A DNA stretch of 64,000 bases. Origin: Blattamonas nauphoetae (Eukaryota > Preaxostyla > Oxymonadida). Position 1 is the first letter of the stretch, and every line of letters starts with the position of its first letter. The position numbers were made by a program, and so were the translations under genes. A model generated the notes under the pieces. The model did no database searches, was not told where the DNA came from, and saw only the letters and a program-made list of their open reading frames with translations. Shown one piece after another: positions 1-13,300 of this stretch. The DNA is taken from positions 1 to 64,000 of the forward strand of contig JARBJD010000242.1 in NCBI GenBank assembly GCA_033064195.1, written 5' to 3'.

Positions 1-262
1 GGTAGTGGTATAAGCGAAATGGGAACCAAACTGGCATAGGTGATACTCCTAGGAGAATTGGAACGAGAAATCATTTTGAATCTCAGAGCCAATTGATTTT
101 TTAATATGACTCATTCTAATTTCCATCTCACTTACTACTGAAAATATTGACATTTCAGAGTAGTCAATATTTGGCCGTAAATTCAAAAATAAAGGCGAAA
201 ACGGACCTCTTGAAAAGTGTCTTTTGAAGCAAATTTTGAGTACTTTTAGAAAACAACGTCGA

Positions 263-291
263 TTTTTTATTCAATTTTTAATTTGTATAAA
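263..291 (+). promoter_or_regulatory. AT-rich gene box before arm gene 1 (left)
   Basis: T-rich run with atttgtataa directly before ATG 292. First of a set of near-identical boxes discussed in the findings. Confidence 0.6.
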
Positions 292-870
292 ATGAGCAGC
301 GTCTTGACACCAACACAACTACTGGAAATTTTGGACAAAGAAGATTTGAAAATGAAATCACCTCCAACTCTCAATCGACAAGGAACAACATATCTCACAG
401 GAAGCACTTTCGAATACTATCTCGAAGAGAAACCAGATGAAACTTATCAAGTGTACGTCAATAGTTTCGTCAAAGGATACAGACCACATCTGAATCGTCA
501 GAAATATCTTCGACCAGCAAATCGTTGTACAAAAGAGAAGCTTATTGAATCAATGAAAATGAGAATTGTGAACTCATTTCTGAATACACTCATTCAAGTA
601 CTCCAGTAACATATCGACACGAAGGAATTGAATGGATAGTAATCCCATCAAAATGGATGAAAGGATTCAGAACTCATCAGAACAAACGAAAACGATACAC
701 ACAATCGTTTGTTGAAAATGAATTGAAAAAGAGAATTCTCGAACTCATTGGAACATACACAAAGGTACTTGAGCCATTCAAATATCGCGATTTACGAACA
801 AAGAATGAGTATTACGTTCGCTTGACAATTGGTTGTATTTTGGAGACCGTCCTCACTTGAGAAAGTACCA
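292..870 (+). pseudogene. Arm-encoded repeat protein, left copy (fossil)
   Basis: Left-arm copy of the protein described at 23,637-24,230. It begins MSSVLTPTQLLEIL directly after an AT-rich box and carries the same repeated pattern (ESMK..., then YRHEGIEW, then KGFRTHQN). This copy is broken. The function is unknown; presence in both arms means the element carries two doses of the gene. Confidence 0.6.
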
Positions 871-2530
871 CGAAAGGTCATGAAAATACTGAAAATCTAT
901 TTTGACCACAAATCACTGAAATCCAACATGAGAACCATTTCGAAAAATTCTGAAAAAATTCTAAAATCTCGCGGACACTGTCGGTCATCGATCAAGACAA
1001 TCCTGATGAAAATCGGTTGAGAATTCGTCGAACTACGTACCGAACTTAGGTCGAAAAAGTGACGAAAAAGTCGATGTTCCGATTTTGCTACTAAGAACCG
1101 TTTATGGCTCAAATTGTGTTCAAACACGTTTGATTGTGACGGAAATCATTTTGAAAGGTAGGATTTTCGATAAAAAGCACTTCTGAGATTTTGGTTTGAT
1201 CCGACCCATTGAGGTTTTTCGCGTTTTTGAGATTTTTAGAAAAGGTATGGACGTTCGGGACTATGTCCTTTGATCACTTTCGTCGTCTTATGGTGTTTTG
1301 GGTGAAAACGCTAGTTGGCGTCTTTTGTGTCATTCATCTCTGAAAACTTTTGACACCTCTACATTCGACACTTTTTCATGAATTTTCACATTTCACTACT
1401 TTCACTTCATTTACTCCGTTATTGCATCATTTTAACGAACATAAGTCGACGCTAGACGTATGTGCATTTCCTTAGTTTCATTTTGTCGGTTCTTCGATCA
1501 CACCTCTGACGACACTTGCACCAACATTTTGACACTATAGATTTTTGATCCGAATTTTCACTTCAAATCCTTCTTCTCACGGTATGAGTAAGGTGTGCTC
1601 AAATTTTGAGGAGATTTTGTCGGATAGTTCTCTCATAAAGTCACTTTTCATGTTTTCACTTCTCAACTTTTGACCGTTTTGTCACTTCAAAACCGACTGT
1701 AGTCCCTTTCATTTCATCATTTCTCCCCATTTCACATATGATCTCTCATCATTCCTCTTCATTTTGCTCATTCACTTCCATTTTGTGGGCTGCTCACTTC
1801 ACTAGCACATCATTTTAGTCAACTTTTCATCAACTTTTTCACAAAACAGAGTAAAAGAAAGCGAAACAACCAACAATGAAACGGGCAAGTATGAAACTGA
1901 GAGGGAAATTGACGAACGTGAAAATGACGTGAAATGTGACACCAATAGTGAAAATTAGGTCTGTGTTCTGGTTTCTCTCTTTAAAACAACAAAAATGATT
2001 CAAAATGTTCGTGATATGATGAAGATTACGGAAAAATTCCGAGATATGAAGTGAGCCGTTGAAAGTGAGATCTCGGTAAAAGTCCGGAATCTTCACTTAA
2101 CGGAAATTAGTGTGTTGAATTGAGAAAAGTTACAGAGAAAGAAACATGAATGAAGTGGTTAAACAGGATAATCAACGAAAAACGAAGACGGAAGTGGCCG
2201 AAAATGAAACATAACGAGTGAAAAAAGTGACAATTCGGTTGAAACTAGTGAAAACAGAGCTGAAACAAGATAAAATGAGATGTCGATATGGTGAAGAATG
2301 CATACTGTACCGAGATCTGACCGGTTGTGAACCTCAAATATCTCTGCAAAAGTTCGAAAATCCAAAAACGGAGCATACCATGATGATCTCCAACTTCAAG
2401 AGAATCCAAAACGCGACAGAATCAGAACGAAACAAGCACTTGTGAGAAATGAGTGATCGAACCCATTGATCCTCGTTTCTAGTGAAAAATCCAAAACTGA
2501 GAAAACAACGAAAGAAAATTTATTTTTGAC

Positions 2531-2550
2531 TCTTTTTTAATTTGTATTAA
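2531..2550 (+). promoter_or_regulatory. AT-rich gene box before arm gene 2 (left)
   Basis: tcttttttaatttgtattaa abuts ATG 2,551. Confidence 0.6.
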
Positions 2551-2900
2551 ATGAATCCAACTGCGATGTACAAGGAAAGACGTCGAGTATGTTCAGAACA
2601 AGCATTAATTGAATCAATGAGAGAAGAGAACTGTTCGCTAGTCTCTTATACGTCAGAAATAATGTGCCGGTGACGTATGTTCATGAGGGAGTTGAATGGA
2701 GAATAAAACCAAAGTTGTGGAATCAAGGAAACAGACCTCACTTAGCGAAACGTCGACACTACACTCAATCATTTGTGGAAAATGAACTGAAGAAATACAA
2801 TTGTGAACTCGTCGGTGAGTACACAAAGTTCTGGTTCCATTCACATATCGAGAGATTGGCGGAAGTGAAGTGTTCAGAATTAGACTTGATGCATGGCTGA
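2551..2900 (+). pseudogene. Second arm-encoded gene, left copy (fossil)
   Basis: It starts MNPTAMYKERRRVCSEQALI right after an AT-rich box. The unit resembles the repeats of the first arm gene (ESMREEN..., VTYVHEGVEWRI, NRPHLAKRRHYTQSFVENELKK). The arm similarity ends part-way through, so the left and right versions have different 3' parts. This copy is broken. Function unknown; probably a paralogue of the gene at 292. Confidence 0.5.
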
Positions 2901-2957
2901 CTGCTAAGAAAAGCCCCATCTGAGAAAACAGAAATAAACGCTCAACTTTTTATTTTC

Positions 2958-2977
2958 GGATTTTTATTTTGTAGTAA
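2958..2977 (+). promoter_or_regulatory. AT-rich gene box before the polymerase
   Basis: ggatttttattttgtagtaa abuts ATG 2,978. Confidence 0.6.
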
Positions 2978-5900
2978 ATGGCACTGCTAAAACCAATCAA
3001 AATAGAATTCAAGAAATTCGAGACTCTTTCCGAACACACAATTTCAATTTAGTGATGGTCGAACGACAATCCTGACAGTAAAATTATCAACATCATCGTT
3101 CATTTCTGAATATGCTTCAACACACAGATCTCGAGTTTCCACATCCAACAAAGAATCTCGATCTCAATCTCATTCCAGATTTTATTGAACAAGTGAAACT
3201 TCGACAACAGATGGCGTCAGAAGATCGACTCGCTCACCGAATGATTGTTGAGAACATGAAAGCAAATCCAAGAGTGAACAAAGATGAACTGAAAAGCAAG
3301 TGTTCAGAATGACGTGGAAACTGAAATCAATTGAAGAGAAGCTGATGGATCATTGGATGAAGAATCTGTTGATCATTCAAAAGAAAATGAACAAATGGAA
3401 AAGAGAGAAGTGCAGACCTTTGATGGATTTGAAGAATGCATTACTCGCTGAACCACGTGACAAAGCAGCATTCAATTCTTGTCTCATGAATGCACGAAGG
3501 AAGTTCAAAAAGAATGAGGTCGAGAAGGTTGAAGATAATGGAAAACCATATCAGTTGTACTTCCACAATCATCTGAAGAATGTTGAAGAAATCACAACCT
3601 TCATCAAAGCAGTGTTCGACAAAGAGAAAGATCATCCATTCAAGATTAGTATTGACTTTGGAAAGATCATCGAGAGAAAAGACAAAGATGAGACAACTTA
3701 CAAAGACTTCAGACCAGAATTGAGAACACATCAAAGAGTTTCCCAACGGTGATCAGAAGTTCAGGAGACATCAATGAGTATTCAAAATATGCGATCAATC
3801 TGATCAAAGAATCACAGAGAGAACACTGATGGATACGAAGACAATGTACATTGCATTCCACCCATTCTAGTTGCAGTCTATCGATTCCCAGTTGCAGGAA
3901 AAGCAAATGCGATTCTCACTGAACACATCAAAACGAGAAACGTTCGGTACATCGATTCTGAGTTCAACATCTGCTTCTTTCAATCATTGTCGTTCCTCAC
4001 ACTTCCAGAAGTTCCTGGTAAGAAGATATCAATCAACATGAGAAACGTTGAAGCAAAAGATTGTTCGCAGAATCGAAGAATCTGACCCACCTGAAGCCAC
4101 ATCAACTTACTGAACATTTGCGAAAATATCCTGGATTTGATATTGCATGTGACATTGAGAAAGGATGCATGTATTCAACATCACAGTTCACATTTATGAG
4201 TTCGATACAAGAACGATATTTCCTAAGTCAATCGTATGTCAACGAAAATGATGATGCAAGAGTTCTTCCCATCCTGATGATTCCACTTACTGCAACTCTC
4301 GTTCATGTGATGTTCATTGTTGATCCTGAGAAAATCACTGGATACAAACTCTGTCCTATTGTCAGTCAAGAGGATTCCAAGTCAAGGATTCTCACTTCAA
4401 GACATACTACGAGAAGCATCTCAAAGAGTGCAAAGAACTTGATGGAAAACATGTGAAGAAGATCACTCTGACAAAACACCAAGACCATATGTTCCACATA
4501 TCCTCAACAATAGAACTTATGAATTTCTGATGGCACACAAGAGACAAGACGAATTCAAACCAACACAATACTACATCACTTACGATTTCGAAACGATGGA
4601 AGATCTCATTCTTGACAATTTATTCTCTGATGACAAAATACTCAGTTGATCTCACATTTGAAACCTCTCCGTTGCATCAGCAATAAACAAAATCAGGTGG
4701 AAGTCAATCTACTTTGATCTTCGAGATGGAAAGGACTTTGTGAAGCAATGGATCAGAGAACTCTTCAAATATGCAGAGACAGTTCGAGAGGACAACTACT
4801 ACGAAGACCCAGAAATCCCTCACAGAATGAAGTCAGTGTGATTGGATTCAACAGTTCCAGATTCGACATCAATCTCATCTTCCGTGATCTCGTTGACAAG
4901 GATTGGAAAGTGGTGAGTTTCCTTGGATCCACAACGAAGTACAAACAAGTTTTGATCAGACATGAGAGAACACAACAGGTGCTCCTTTCATTGACATGAT
5001 GTCATACACAGGACCAATGACTTTGATAATGCAGTCGAGGAAACACTCGCCGAGAGCTCGACGCCTTGCAAAGGCAAGACTACACTTCAGAAATCATTCT
5101 TTGCTTACGAATCATTTGATTCATCAGACTACGATACAGTGCTGAGCAAACAAGAACCATTCTCCAAATATGAATTCTATTCCAGTCTGAACAACAGTGA
5201 AATGTCCGACAGTGATTACCAACTGTACCTTGATGATTGGAACAAACAAGGATTCAAGAACGATGGGATTACCTCAAGTTCTACAACATCAGAGACGTCG
5301 AATGTATGATTGCACCATTGATAATCTCATTGATCTGAACTTCCAATACAAAGTGGATATGTTGCACAATCTCTCATTGTCAGCGAATGCTTCAGCAATC
5401 AAATATGCAGCCTACAAGGACTTTGATATCGATGATGATTTCAATGGAGTGGATCAATCTGGTGAAATAAAAATCACCAAACAATACTGGAAATACAAGG
5501 TTGCATCGTACATTTATCAAGACCAGAAAGCTCATCGCAATACTGAATAAAATGTCACTGAAGCAGACTACGATTGGTTTGTTCAACAGTGCAAGAGAGT
5601 GTGCTACATCTGCAAGAGTCACTTCACAAGCAGTACGACCAACACTGGATAGAATCGACAATTCAAAAGGACATTCAAAAGAGAATGTGAAGATCTGCTG
5701 TGATTACTGCAACACCTACAAGTCAGACAAAGATGAGCATCTCAAGGATTGAGAATTCAACTGAAGAAGTACTGCATCTGGAAATCATTACCAATGACTC
5801 TGACACATGAGCAGACTATCACAAACTGAGAGCAGCAGTGACTGGTGGATTATCGAATGTTCAGCACGACAGAACATCAAAGAGGACTCCAATCAATCAC

Positions 5901-7285
5901 TTCACATATGAAGATGGAAAAGTTATTCCAAGACACAGAACACAAATGACTCATGTCTGTGGTGTTGACTTTAATTCACTTTATCCAAGTGCTTTTTCAT
6001 CAATCAAGAACAAGAACAATCCATACACTAAACACAGAATGTACATGCCAGGACGATGCTTATTCACCGCAACAGGAGATAAAGAATGTCGTAAGATTAC
6101 TGAAGACAGAATCAGAAGACATTGTTCGTTGCAGAACTGAAAGGACACATCGATGAAAAGTACATTAATGATTTCATTAACTTCCCACCAATCTTCAGAA
6201 ACATCATTGTCAATACGACAGAAGAGAACATTGGAGAGAAGACTATTCGTTGATGAAGAAACATGGATTGAAGACTGATGACAAACAAAGAAAGCTGACT
6301 CAACTCTTGAGCACACACGATCAGTATATGTTCTTTCGACATACTATCTGTGGTTCCTCATCGACTATTGCCACTTCATTATTGCTGACGTAAGAGGTGA
6401 TGGTGTTCTCGAGACATGCTGGATTTGAACCATTTGTGACATCATTCATGAATGATCGAATAGAAGCAATGAAGGTTGGAAACAAAGGAAAGGAACAATT
6501 CTGTAAGACCAACTTGAATGGAAGTTACGGATACGATGGAATGAACACTGAGAAGTACAACTCAATCACAATCTGCAATGAGAAGAGAACATACTTGAAA
6601 CAGATGAAAGGATTTGTAGCGACAAGAGAGATCAATGAGGACAACTACATTGTGATCGAAGACAGAGAGAAAGCATCATAAACATGTCTGCAAGAAGCAG
6701 TATTCACACTCGACAATGCCAAGTTCTGGTATCTGAATTTCATCTACAACTTCATGTACAAATGCCTAGACATGAACAAGATTCATTTCTGTGAGGGAGA
6801 TACTGATTCTGCTTATTGGGCAATTAGTGGAGATCCAAATGCTGGAATCCATCAACAATTTGAACACGTGATTGCTGACAAAGAATTCTATGATGCACAC
6901 AAATATGAATGGTTCCCAATCCTGAAAAAGGAGTTGATGATGAGAAGAAGCTGTTGGGATTAGCAATTGAAAAGGAAGGTGAACAGATGATCTGCCTTGC
7001 ACCCAAAGTGTTACTCGATGAGAAATGCAAGATCAAAGGAGTGTCTCTAAAGAAAACAAATATCACAAGTGACGATTATGTGAAGTGTCTTAATGGAGAG
7101 AAAACTGTGACTACAACACTGAACTCTCAGAGAGAAGAGCCGAAGAGGACACCAATGGATTTGAGATTGCGAAAATACAACAACAGAAACTCAGTCTCAG
7201 TGGAATCCATCTGAAAGCAATCGTACTTGAAAATGAATCGTGTCCTCCATTCATTCATGGACTGAAAGCTACTGATTTTATAATT
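2978..7285 (+). pseudogene. polB: Protein-primed family B DNA polymerase (fossil)
   Basis: Signature motifs occur in the right order on one strand: ITYDFETMED (exonuclease I) near 4.58 kb, GFNSSRFDINLI (exonuclease II) near 4.85 kb, VDFNSLYPSAF (polymerase motif A) near 5.97 kb, KTNLNGSYGY (motif B) near 6.51 kb and EGDTDSAYW (motif C) near 6.80 kb. This is the replicative enzyme of Polintons, which starts synthesis from a protein primer. A stretch near 5.59-5.74 kb reads like an HNH/zinc insertion (LDRIDNSKGHSKENVKICC). An AT-rich box precedes the ATG at 2,978 (MALLKPIKIEF). The gene is broken in many places. Confidence 0.88.
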
Positions 7286-7298
7286 GAATAAACACAAA

Positions 7299-7314
7299 CT
7301 TTATTTTTGTATAA
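7299..7314 (+). promoter_or_regulatory. AT-rich gene box at 7.3 kb
   Basis: ctttatttttgtataa abuts ATG 7,315. Confidence 0.6.
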
Positions 7315-8000
7315 ATGAATACACGACAGATTAATACTTTAGTGAATAGGTTTCTTCGGTGCACACAGCATTCCAAACGAAAAAATAGTCGAAAAGAAAT
7401 GGACTTTAACTAACGTTTTACCTGTCTATCATGGCGCTGATTCTAATGGACCTTTGATGGAAATGATGAAACATACTTCGAGGATTGGTTCAATGGAGGT
7501 TTATCTCCTGAATTATCACTACCTGATGGAAGAAGAGTAGTTCAACAATTTGTAAGCAACTTCCTAGGAGTTCGTATTCGATAGCACTGCTAAACTTGCA
7601 TTCGAAGCATATCAATTTTATCATCACGAGGTGATCAGAGAGTGAATTTTCACCACGGATTCGAAGGCCTGCAGAGGCAAGACCAATACCAATTCCAGTG
7701 CAAAGACCAATAGCAATAGAATCACCTGAATCTCCAATCAAAATTGACAGATGAGAAACTTGAAATCAATGGGGTTTGAATATGAATATCCAATGAAGGA
7801 GAGGAGATTTGAAGAGGAGGATGATGACATAATTCCCAATCCACCAATGTCAATCAGAACAACTCCATTCAAACACCCTGTGAGAGATCAGACACTACGA
7901 ACCGACGACACAGCAAGTGCTCAATAAGTTGGCACAAATGAAAGGATTGTTTGATCATCAACAGAGAAACGATTCAGAAGATGAACAGATCAAAGCTGAG
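7315..8000 (+). pseudogene. Unknown Polinton gene, possibly adenain-like protease (fossil)
   Basis: The AT-rich box ends at an ATG that opens MNTRQINTLVNRF, which recalls the N terminus of adenain-type cysteine proteases found in Polintons. No catalytic His or Cys motif could be placed with confidence, so the identity is a suggestion only. Downstream is a proline- and acid-rich stretch (EEEDDDIIPNPP near 7.82 kb). The region is broken. Confidence 0.35.
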
Positions 8001-9170
8001 AACTCAATAATGAAAATCAAAAGCAGATGGAACACTTTATTACATCACACATTCTGGATGCAAATAAAATGAACAGAGACACATTCGTTCGAGCCTCGAT
8101 AAACAGAAAGATTGCGAACGAAGATCTTAACTTCATTCTGACTCACACAAAACAAATCCCATTCGGAGGAAGATCATTTCAGGATTGGTATGAGGAATAT
8201 GATCACAGATGGAGTGCTGCACATCCGAGGAAAATTCAGAGAGAGAAAGGAGGTGACAGAATGAGAATTGATCCACCAATGATTCCAAAACAACGGAAAA
8301 ATTAGTATCCATTTCGATCAAAAATGCAGTTCATGTCCAAAGCAATCACAGGTGATCCACAGAAGACATCAGACAGAAAGGTTCCTCAGAATTGTGATAC
8401 CATACTTTCTCCCAAGTTTGGATCATGGGAAATTGATCTCGTCTTATCCAATCACCAACGTCGAAAAACAGACTTCAGATATACCTCTTCGCAATAACAT
8501 AACACTAAATACCTGGTTGTCATTCCTGTTCTGGATAAATCATGGAGCAAAGTCAAGACTGCAATCAACGATCTGATTAATCATCGTGGAGTTCATGTCA
8601 ACAACATTCGAGGTGATGGTGAAGCAGCATGGACAAGTCGAGAAGCATCAGAGTTTTTCAAGGATCTGAATGTCAGTACATATTTCACAAGTTCGCCATT
8701 CACAAATCACAATAGAATTGTCGATCGAGTGATCAGAACAATCAGAGATGGATTCCAAGACAATGCAACACAAATGGCAATCATTCATTGATGAATCAGA
8801 TGGTGGAATACTACAACATGACTCCTCATCGAGCGTACTGGAATAAATTCACCCACAACAAGCACAAACAATCGTGAAATCGAAGCTCTGTATATCTCCA
8901 GTTGTGAAGAACAATTAAAGAACATCCAAAAGCAACAGACAACACAGATGTTATGGAAATACAAACCAGGAAACATTCTACTGATTCACCTTGCTCTTGG
9001 ACAAGACTGTTGCCAAGTTTCAGAAGAAGAGAGAAGCAGTTTCAATTCGTGGGAAATTCATCGAATACAAGCACGGTAATGTAGTAGCTACTCTACTGAA
9101 TGGACTCACCTGTCTGTCATGTTGTCTACGTTCCAATCCAACACACAAAGTTCCATGCAGACTCTATTGA
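8000..9170 (+). pseudogene. int: Retroviral-type DDE integrase (fossil)
   Basis: Motifs of a rve-type integrase core lie in order: FGSWEIDLVL near 8.42 kb, YLVVIPVLDKSW near 8.52 kb, NIRGDGEAAW near 8.61 kb, YFTSSPFTNHNRIVDR near 8.69 kb and VEYYNMTPH near 8.81 kb. In Polintons this enzyme inserts the element and makes 6-bp target duplications. The part upstream (8.03-8.30 kb, MEHFITSHILDANKMNRDTF) is probably its N-terminal region. A basic stretch follows the core, as in related integrases. The gene is broken several times. Confidence 0.82.
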
Positions 9171-9190
9171 CGACTTAACTCCAGAGTTCA

Positions 9191-9600
9191 TTGCTGAATT
9201 CGGTCTCGCGTAGTGCGATCTTCGATCTGAGAACTTTGTTCGTTTTCGAAAATGTTTCAGATATTTTATTTGACATAAATGACATCACTGAAAATTTAGA
9301 ACCGTTTGATCCAGAACAAAAGGAGTTCACAAACATCCACGACTTTCAGAGATACTTGGAGAAGAATAGAAAAGAACTGAATGAGTACACAACTCAGAAA
9401 CTGAATAGGATGATTCAAATTGATGGATATCGAATAACAAAAATAAGAGGTGAGATAACTGAGGAAACGATATGTTGATGCTTCCACTCCTCCTAATTCA
9501 CTCGATTGGATCAAAGATTATCTGACATTGAAGAATCAATTCGAGCTGACTGACTCAATTGGTAACCTTATCCAAGAATTAACAGACCCTTCTGATTAGT
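9191..9600 (+). pseudogene. Unknown Polinton gene (fossil)
   Basis: An open stretch rich in Asp, Glu and Asn (DILFDINDITENLEPFDPEQ) followed by a lysine-rich helix. It lies between the integrase and the oppositely oriented ATPase. I recognise no family. It may be the 3' part of a gene that is otherwise lost. Broken. Confidence 0.35.
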
Positions 9601-10370
9601 CCATCTTTGTTGATCTCAGTCAGTGCTACTCCATCTGTGTTGTATCGAAGAATGATTGCTTCACATCTCTTTGATTTTCGTTGATAGACATTCCAGAATT
9701 GTCGAATATCAATGGGAGTTCAATTGAGGATAGACTCTACTGATTCGTTCTTTATTGAAGCCTCCAAAGATCCACATTGAATCAATGTTTGACTTCATAT
9801 CTGCTGACAAACTGAAGAGCTCATGCATCGTCAGAAAGAATGTGAACTTTGGTTGTCGATTCTCCAATAATAAGTCCATCATTGTCATTCTATTTTGGAT
9901 GTTCTACGTTCCCCAAGAATTCTGCGACAGTCATCCAAGAGGATAATCGTTTGGAGATTCTTCACTGAGAAATCATCGATGTAAAGTGAGTCAAAGAGAT
10001 CCTCCCTGCATTCATCAGTGATTCTATTCTGCCATTGATTGTCAATAATTTCTTCATACGCAGCTTTCGATTCTGAGAGTTCCAATAGAAATGGAAGTGC
10101 ATCATCGTATTTGACTTCACATATGGAACGTTCAGTATTGGTTTGAATTTGTCGAAGGTTGGATCAATGTTCTTATCAGTGACGAAGACAAAGAGGTGAA
10201 ACAGTTCATTTCTGACTTGAACATTCTGTAGCTTGGCAACCTCTCGAAGAGCATTGAATGTTTTCCACTTCCTCTATTTCCCACGAGGACATTCACACTG
10301 TTGCGATCAGGGCTTTCCAAAATACCCATACTTTTCTGGAAGTGGACGAAAATGAAAATGCTCGTTTGTT
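9590..10370 (-). pseudogene. FtsK/HerA-type genome-packaging ATPase (fossil)
   Basis: On the minus strand a Walker A loop reads VNVLVGNRGSGKH near 10.27 kb, and a Walker B strand reads QTIILLDDCRR near 9.94 kb. An HFHFRPLPEK motif precedes Walker A. This arrangement is that of the packaging ATPase of Polintons and related virus-like elements, which would pump DNA into the capsid. It is transcribed against its left neighbours. Broken a few times. Confidence 0.72.
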
Positions 10371-10399
10371 GAAGACCCTTCAGATTCTTAAGAAATCTC

Positions 10400-13300
10400 T
10401 TGTTTTAAACAGAGCTGTGAAGTGAAATAGAGATTGTCCAGTCTGCGGACAACAAATGAACAATAAAGGGACTCATGATCCGTCAAACTGAATATGAGGC
10501 TATGAGGAGACAGGGGATATGAATATGCACTGCAGTTGTTAACGTTTGCGGAGGATGAGAGAAGATCGAGTTTCTTCTTCGTGTTCCTGTTATTGGGAGA
10601 AAGAAGAGGCTTGAGTTGTTTGATTCGGTCATCTTGTTCTTCATGTTGGAGGATGACGTGGAAGATTGTCCTTTATGCAATTGATCTGCTGGAGGAATTC
10701 AGCTATATTTGATCATATCGTTCTCAGCCTCCTCTCTTCACTTGACCAAGACAATGCCGATTTGGGAGCAGTGGATCTGCTACACTGGAGAACACGCAAC
10801 TTTTTGATGGGTGGATGACCGCCTTCACACCAGACAGTGGAGGAGTGGTAATACTAATGACCCTTTCTTGAACACCATGTCCAACAAACTCTGTTCCGAT
10901 TCTCTAGTTCACTCGTTTAAAATACTGAATCAACATCATCACGTCCCATTTGGACGATGTTGATGTCATCTGTCCGGATTGTGCAGTCATCTAAACCTCA
11001 GCCCGACAAAGCGGGTTCGACGTCACTAACTGGAAGTTAACATGTTGTACGAACGGCTGTAACCGGTAAAATGCTGTCTGCATCTATGCAATCAAGTTCT
11101 GCACCTCTACAACATCGAAGGGACAGACTAAGACACCCACGCAGAAGGAGGATCCCCTCTTTCAGCTTGAGAAAACTGGAATTAATGGAGTAAATCACCG
11201 TGCAGAACTGCAAATCGAATGGAAAAGATCAGGAATTGACTGTCTAGTCGACCAAACGTATATCATCAGATCGTGTCGTGACATGATGATGTTTCAACAA
11301 CTTTCACGAATTATTCGCTCACATGATGCACTTGAGGTGAAATCTGATCAATTATCGCAACAACGTATGAAAATCTTGAGATTCGAGAAAATCTGATCCC
11401 CAGCTACCGCCTGCACGCAGTAATGCAATCCCCTTCGTCGACGTGATTATCTTCGAAACAATGCCCAAAACGACTCCCCATTCGTCTTGTGGAATGGTCT
11501 GAAGACGTTTATGAAGAAGGACGATGATGACAACACGTGGATTCCAGATAACAATTCGGTTGATCCTTCACAATCCAACTTTCCTCACTCGACTCCGTTC
11601 CTCTTCTCGGTCTCTACCACTACACTCCGTCACCATCAACTATGCCACACAACACTCTGACATTGAATCACGGGAATACTGCGGGGCGCTGGTAGGGACG
11701 TTGATGAGGGAAGCCACTGCTTCTGTCGGCGCTCACAGGGCTAAACGACGCGTGGGGAGGAAGAAGGTTTGTGGGTGACTGCCGTGCTCATGCCACAGGA
11801 TCCATTTGTGCAGGACACGTCACTGCGAAGCATCAATCTATATGGATCAGAGTTGGACAAGACGAGGCTGGAGGTGTGGTGCGTGCATGCTGCTTCAACA
11901 CGGATGAAAAGCGAAGCCCGACGGACTGAACACGTTCGTTGGCGGTCACAGGCGAAAGTTAAGCGGAGGACAGAAGCAGCGGATGTGTTCGGCGCATGTG
12001 CTATTCGATTCTGATGCAACGCGAGGCCGACTCCAACACATCCTCAGACTCTGATTCAGAATCAAACCACAAGCAAGCTGGAGAAGGCCACAGCGGCGGA
12101 GCGAGTGGTGCTTCTGAACAGCCCACGATCGGCGTGCAATATACAAGCAGCAGACACACCTTTAGAGGAAGGCTACGCTGTACCCACAATTCACTCTGCT
12201 CCGTCTCCCTCGCATACTATGGATAAGATAGATGGAAATGAGGAGGGAGCTGAAACGGAATCAGCCGTACAGTCCACTTGTGTGATCACTCCACGCGATC
12301 GTGTCGTTATTCATTGTTTCCGTTCTGAAAACACTTGCTGACACAGCGGTCGCCCCACTAGAAGAGGCTCTAAAGGAGAAACAGAGGAAGGACGCACAAA
12401 CCGACACGCGGTCAGATTCTTTCAATTTGGACAACATCGTCTCTGAGGCCCCAGCGATCTGCCAGATGGGACCAGGCGAGATCATTGTGCGGATAGTGGC
12501 CGAGGTGCAGGATCAGAGCGATTGTCATGCAATTGACGATGCCACAAATGTGTGATCGTCTGTCAAACACGCCAACACTTCCATCAAACGCTCGCTGCTC
12601 GACGTGGGTGTGATCCAAAAGCTGTTCGGGCTGCTTTTGAAAGAGGACGTAGTGATGATGAGCGTGCCGCTTGGTGGAGGGAGAGAGTCGCGATAGTGAC
12701 GCTTCGTCCTTCTTTCTTTGTGATTCTTTGTACAGATGCATCTCGGCAGTCTCACCTCACCCGACTCGACATGATGGAAGGGCTTTGTCAGAACACAGAA
12801 TAGGTTGTGAGTCGAAACTGTCCAATGCAATCTCGCCGTCATTCACAACGTCGTGCGATCTCCACAGGAAGGGCGATGAGACAGCGAGATATCGAATGAC
12901 TTCACCGTTGAGATCGAATGTGACTGCCTCATCATCTCCTCTCCATCTCCCTCACTATCATCATCTCACTCCATCTCCCACCCACGATCATCGACCCCGT
13001 CCACTCCCACCCACGATCATCGTCTCCGTCCACTCCCACTCACGATCGTCGTCGTCTCCGTCCGCTCCCACTCACGATCGTCGTCGTCTCCGTCCACTCC
13101 CACTCACGATCATCATCGACTCCGTCCGCTCCACACACGATCATCATCGACTCCGTCCGCTCCACTCACGATCGTCGTCGTCTCCGTCCACTCCCACTCA
13201 CGATCATCATCGACTCCGTCCGCTCCCACTCACGATCGTCGTCGTCTCCGTCCGCTCCCACTACGATCATCATCGACTCCGTACGCTCCCACTCACGATC

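Larger units (their letters stand above)
2..2690 (+). repeat. Left terminal inverted repeat of the Polinton
   Basis: This arm matches the reverse complement of about 21,790-24,531 almost base for base, with small indels. Similarity stops near 2,690, inside the second arm-encoded gene. An arm of 2.7 kb is long for a Polinton (typically 0.1-1 kb) and is long enough to carry two genes. The 0.9-2.5 kb part shows no gene I can support. Confidence 0.92.
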
